Assembly (NCBI GenBank): GCA_024449915.1
Contig: JAMZAV010001736.1
Coordinates: forward strand, 62,001 to 126,000
Source: Sweltsa coloradensis
Taxonomy: Eukaryota; Arthropoda; Insecta; Plecoptera; Chloroperlidae
Reading direction: 5' to 3'
Length of the DNA: 64,000 nt
Shown here: positions 53,379 through 59,300 of the stretch, piece by piece
Layout of the letters: each line of letters opens with the position of its first letter
Numbering within the stretch: the stretch's first letter is position 1
Position numbers and translations under genes: made by a program
The notes under the pieces: model-generated
What the model was told of the DNA's origin: nothing
What the model saw: only the letters and a program-made list of their open reading frames with translations
Databases searched by the model: none

Positions 53379-56300
53379 GACGGAATCTTATAATCGATAT
53401 TTCACCCACTTCTCAATGTCCAATCAAGCTGAAATTTTTCATACATACGTATACTTGATGACAATAGATGAATCAATTAACAGATTCACTAATTAATCAA
53501 TTAATTCATCTTAATTAATAATTAAAGTTTTATATGGGAATCAATATTTCACCCACTTCCCAATGTCCGATCGAGCTGAAATTTTTCACACAGACGTACA
53601 ACGAATATATCAGCTTCATGTGTTTGTTACATACACATACATAATAAATACATTATCGTTAAGACTAAAAAGTATAAAATAATATTACATGAATTTTTTT
53701 TTTTTTTTAAACAACGCTTATATTTAAATGTACTAAAAAGTAAAAAATAAATTTTCGCCCAACAAATTTTTGCCTTACTCGGAAATTAAAAGCGTTGGGC
53801 GCTTACGGTATTGACATAGATTACATAATTTTGTTGTTCATGGTAGGAAAGCGCCCAACGCTTTTAATTTCCGAGTAAGGCAAAAATTTGTTGGGCGAAA
53901 ATTTATTTTTTACTTTTTAGTACATTTAAATATAAGCGTTGTTTAAAAAAATAAAATAAAATTACTATTTATTTACATGCTGGTGACGTTCCTTATCAGT
54001 GGAAAACTGCAAATGTTGTTCCTGTTTTTAAGTCAGGAGATAAGCACGAAGTAAAGAATTACCGACCAATTTCTATAACTTCAGTCATCTGTAAGATAAT
54101 GGAGAGGCTGGTTTCGAAAGCAGTGTTGGACCACTTCAAAGATAACAAATTAGTTCACAATAAACAGCATGGGTTCCTTCCAAAACGTTCTTGCGTATCT
54201 ATGCTTACAAAGGTTCTTGTCTTCTTGATGATTGGCAGTTTTCCTTAGATAGTGGTATTGCTAAGCAAGTAGATGTAATTGCATTGGATAGGACGAAAGC
54301 TTTTGATCAAGTTCCCCACAAAAGGCTTCTGGACAAGCTTCTTGGCTACAAAGTAGAAGGGTCATTATTAAAATGGATTACTAGCTTTCTTTCAAATCGA
54401 AGTCAAGCTTTTGTTTCTAATGGTTCAATCTCTTCCTTTAGTGACATAACCTCTGGTATGCCTCAAGACTCTGTGCTTCGGCCATTGTTGCTCATTATAT
54501 TTATGCTTGATCTGCCAAATTGTGTTTCTTCCAGCTTGTCACAATGCAGATAATTGTAGGCCTACTTTGTATCGTCCCATAGTCAATTTAAATGATGTCA
54601 TGGCCCTTCAGATGGTTTTAGATAGCATTGTTGAATGGTCTAAGGTGAATGAAATGTCTTTGAACGGAAAGAAGAGCCATCTTTTGAGAATAACTCATAC
54701 TAAATGTTCTATTGATGGACATTACACCTTATGCCGCCAGTCTTTTAAGGAAACATTTTGGGATAGGGCTGTGAACGGGTACCCGGGTGCCAGCCCGTTG
54801 ATGATAGCCTGGGTAATGAAATGAGTCGTCGGGTCTCGTTTGACCGTTTTTCGTCTCAAATTCTGCTCAAATAACGCCGCCGCCGGTCAGGCTTTCACTC
54901 GGCAGGGCGCAGCGCCGGCAGTAAGTGATTCGTCATTAATACGCGCTCGTATTTCGTCTGTCCAGCTCGAGTGAGTGACGTCACCGCCATGCTGCGCGCG
55001 CACACTATTCATTGTATTCGGCCGATAAGTGACTTGGCGGAGATATTTATGCATTCCAGCTGAAAGTGCATTTTCAACAGCTGAACATAAAAAATGAGCA
55101 TCTCTGGCACTAAAGACCGTCGACATATTCACGTTCATGAGAACGTTCGTGTTAAAAGTGAAGGATGACCTGTCAATATAAAGTAGATAATTAACTAAAC
55201 TTCACTCTTTTTTTTTGGTAACCGTAAAAAATCTTAAAATTTCGTAATTTCGGGTACCCGACCGTAAGATCGACGGGTACCCGGGGAGGCATTTTTACTA
55301 ATTTGCACAGCCCTATTTTGGGAGAGCAACGACAATGTACATGTGATTGTACATATTTACTAGGAAAACGCTTAAGTCCCGCCGCGTTGTTGGATGAGCG
55401 TAATTGGTGCATTGAGCTGCCATGTGTTACGCGGATTTTCTGTTGTTCTGTGAAAAAATTATTACTTAGTCGAAGATTTTTTTTAATTAAATTAAATAAA
55501 ATAAAAAATTAACTTAATTTTTTTAATAAATCGTAATTTTTTTTTAAATCATAAAATTGCAATTTTCATAAGAAATAATTATTCGATTGCGCTCAAATTT
55601 AACACGAGTATATTAATTCATAAAATTAAGGTTCTGTGAAAAAATCATTACAAAAGGATAAAGCATGTAGGTGTTACAAGTCAAAGAATTGTTTTAAAAA
55701 AGAAAAAACCCGTAAAATTTCGATTTTTATGAGAAATAATTTTTCGATTACGCTCAAATTTCACACGAATATCTTAATTCATAAAATTAAGGTTCTATGA
55801 AAAAATCTTTACAATCGGATAAAGCGTGTAGGTGTTATAAGTCGAAGAAATATTTAAAAAATCGAAAAAAATCGTAAAATTGCGTTTTTTATAAGAAAAA
55901 TTTTTCCGATTGCGCTCAAAAACGTGGCAGTTCTAAGTTCAGAGATTTCGAAGGCCTCCATAAAATTTCATCGCAATCGGAGTATCGGTTTAGCCGGAAT
56001 CGTGCTGACAAACACACAAAAATACAGAAAAAAAGAAAGAAGGAAAGAAAGAAAAAAAAAAAAACATTCCGGATTTTTTTCTCCAGTGTAGTGAAATGGA
56101 ATCTTCGCTTCGCTCGCTACGCTCATCCATAAGTGACAAACACGGAATGACATGTGTTCTTCAAGTAAGCACATAGCGCGCTCCTCCGCCTATCACCGAT
56201 CGGTCAGTTGCATTATTCGCCACTAGGTAGCAACCCCTTTGCTTGGAAACGCATACAATGTTAGATGTTTGTATGTTTATATTGTGGGTCTATTGTGGCC

Positions 56301-59300
56301 TACTATTGTGTTTAATCGTCGTGTTATTATAATTGTTTTTGATTATCTATTTTTGTTTAAACTTGCAACATAGGCCTAAATGTTAATTTTAATTACCTAC
56401 TTTAGGGCTGTGCGAGACTCGAAATTTCGAGTCGAGATCGAGCACATCAACATTCTCGCTCGCTCGCTCGCTAGTGTGATTTTTTTGATTCTCAAAAATT
56501 TGAGTCTCGAAATGACTCGAGAACATACGAAATAATACGGCATAATATTCCATATTATGACGTGCTCTTCAGCATTCTTCTCGTCGACAGCGAACAGCTG
56601 ACTGGTGATGGGCATTGCGCAGGCGCAGGCCACTCGATGCTCTTACTTCGACGCCGTGCCCGTGCGCACCAACACACTGCGCATGTCTCCAAAGAACTCC
56701 GATAAGGACCTGCCAACCGCTTCTTTGGTCTAATATCAATATGTCGCGGACATGCGTTCGACCTATCGACTTTTACAATACGTCACACTTTTAGGCTGCA
56801 AGTTGTTTAGCTTCTGTCATTCCGTGAATGACTCAATCAATTTGAAATGTATATAGGCGACAGACCTATGTATTTTTATTTTCCGTATTATTTGAAGAAA
56901 TTAGCGTTTCCAATATGTGTTTTAATACAATTTGCAGGGAAAGCGCAATTGAAATACGAGGTAAAATGAACCTAGTTATGACTGCCTTAACCCTACTTAT
57001 TGTGATTTGGCCCACAGCAACTTAAGAGCAATAATTCAATGCACAATGATGTGGGCTGAATTAGGTACTGCTGGCCTAGGCCTAGCTAGCCCTACAAAGC
57101 TAGGCCTAGAGGCCCCTGCACCTTACCTTAAAGGCTTCTAGGGCCTAGCTAGGCCTACCCTAGGGCTTGCCTAGGGCCAAAAATAATATTGTTCATTGAA
57201 CTTCAAAAAGAAAGAACACGATTGTTAATTGAGCGAGCGTAGCGAGCGACTCCACTTGACTCTTATGGCTCGAATGTCTGTTTTTTTTTTTTTTTTTGTT
57301 TTTTTTTGTTTTTTTGTTTTTTTTTCTGTTACTGCTTCGGTACAGGTCGCACCGTTTCTCTGATCGACCTGAAATTTTGCACACATGTACATACCACCTA
57401 TGCGGGTTGCTGTATAGTTTTTGAACAAAATCCGATCGTTGGTTATAAAAAAAATAAAAAAAAAATAGAAATGTTCCGATCGTTATGAAATTTTGCAAAT
57501 TTTCAGCTATATCGGTCAAGACCTTAAGTTGTGTAGATAGAAATTACATTTTAACAAAAGTAACGTTACCATGGCAACGAAAAGTCGCACGAGAATTCTG
57601 GTCACTATGCACTGCCACCTAGAAGTAATCAAAATACTATCGAGGAAGCAGTGTACTAGGAAAACGCTAAAGTCCCGTCGCGTTGTTGAGCGAGCACCGG
57701 TACGTGCAACACGACCCGAGTACGACATTCCCATAATGTTACATACCAACATAGGCATACCTTCAAAATACTTGAAGACAAAAACTTTCAATGTTGAATC
57801 TTCACTGCCTCCTTGATTTTTTAACATCATTTTTCAAATTATGATTACCAATAAGTAGGGATGTGCGGGTAGTGGTTTTTGAACTCGGGTCGGGCTCGGG
57901 TCGGGTAATTGAAAGTACCCTCGGGCTCGGGTAATTGAAGTAGGCTCGGGTCGGGCTCGGGTAGTGAATTTTTTTTTTATAAGTGAATTCATTTTTTTTT
58001 AAAAAATCCTAGAAAACAGTTTTGCATTGGTTGCAGTAGCCACTCTGGGCTGTGTTGACACGAAAAACTTCCAAATCGGCGTCTTATGAACTTTTGCTTG
58101 AGTAGGGCCTAGGCCTAGTACAGTGAAACCCCGCTATTATCGTTTTCCTGCATCAATCGTTCGTTATTCTCGGAAATAATATCGTAACGATCGTTTTCTA
58201 ATATTTCCGACCCAACCCCAAGAAAAACCGATGCGATCGCGTATTTTTCTCTTCCGGCCGACGAAATCATGCGTTTGTACCAGCCATGCATCTGACGAAA
58301 TCGCGCGTTTGCACCAGCCTTTCGGTCTGACTCCGCCCAACGCTCTGCTGCGCGCAACGATGCGCACTAGATCGGACTTCTAGGCCTGCCGCCTAGGCAT
58401 TAGACGATGTTTATTAGCGTTGTTTCGTTTTTCACCATTCGCCTACGTACGTAATATTCAACTTGGTTTATGCCGTTATTAGCGTTGAATAACCAGAAGA
58501 CGAGTAATGACGGTCAGTAGGGGCCTAGGGCCTATTACTCCAGCGGGGACAGCGCCGGAAGACGGAAAGAGCCAAGGACACAGCATCATAGCATAGCCGC
58601 GCCCACGTCGTAGCGATTGGTCCGCTCCGACGTCAGCTGTTCGTTTGGCGTGTGAGCGGGAGGTTTAAAAGGAGCAGATTGGCGTGTTTATTACTTCTAC
58701 CCGACCCGACTTTTTCGGGTAGGAATTGACGGCCCGACCCGAGGTCGGGTAATTTTACCTACCCGAAAATTACCCGTTTTTCGGGTACCCGCACATCCCT
58801 ACCAATAAGTCATTAAGGTCTTGACCGATTTAGCTGAAAATTTGTAAAATAGGAGAGAATGTTGTACTTATTGATGATGTTCGCTCTCACGTGGGATAGG
58901 AGTGTCTCACGGGAATGTCGTACTCGGGTCGTGTTGCACGTACCGGTGCTCGCTCAACAACGCAACGGGACTTTAGTGTTTTCCTAGTAGATTAATGTTT
59001 TATCAATTGGTAGGCAGGCCCAACACCGTAATAACATATTGAAAATTTTGTGTTTATAACATTGTGACCGAAATGTATACCAACATTTGTGGTAAATTAA
59101 ATTTTGGTCTGCTCACTCGAATCTCGCTCGAAAATCAAGCAAAAGACCAAATACTCGCTCGCGAACTCGCTCGGCTCAAAAAATCCCTGCTCACACAGCA
59201 GCCTACTTTAATATCAATTTTATTATATTTACTATTTAGGGATATCACACACAATTCTGTGTTTAAGGGCTATGCTTGTTGTGATATTCCTAATGAATGT

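Larger units (their letters stand above)
53041..54770 (+). pseudogene. Dead CR1/jockey-type LINE reverse transcriptase, interrupted
   Basis: The plus strand encodes recognisable reverse transcriptase pieces: 53058-53252 ([20 protein letters not shown]), then after an insertion 53975-54190 ([17 protein letters not shown] and [10 protein letters not shown]), then 54191-54553 ([20 protein letters not shown] and [13 protein letters not shown]) and 54507-54824 ([15 protein letters not shown]). The active-site FADD motif is corrupted (CRADNC), and stops and frameshifts separate the parts. 5' and 3' ends are missing. This is a retrotransposon remnant antisense to CBP. Confidence 0.85.
56403..59200. 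mobile_element. hAT-type element, family G copy 2, interrupted by family F
   Basis: Inverse orientation to 38699-39809. Ends TAGGGCTGTGCGAGACTCG and a degraded right end; duplication ACCTACTT/GCCTACTT (7 of 8). Sequence agrees with copy 1 up to about 57228 and from about 58991 on; the break is filled by family F, and about 60 bp present in copy 1 are absent. Confidence 0.82.

Noticed and set aside
54191..54553. Intact reverse transcriptase gene
   Set aside because: Although open for 120 codons, the flanking parts are in other frames, the FADD motif is damaged and both ends are missing.
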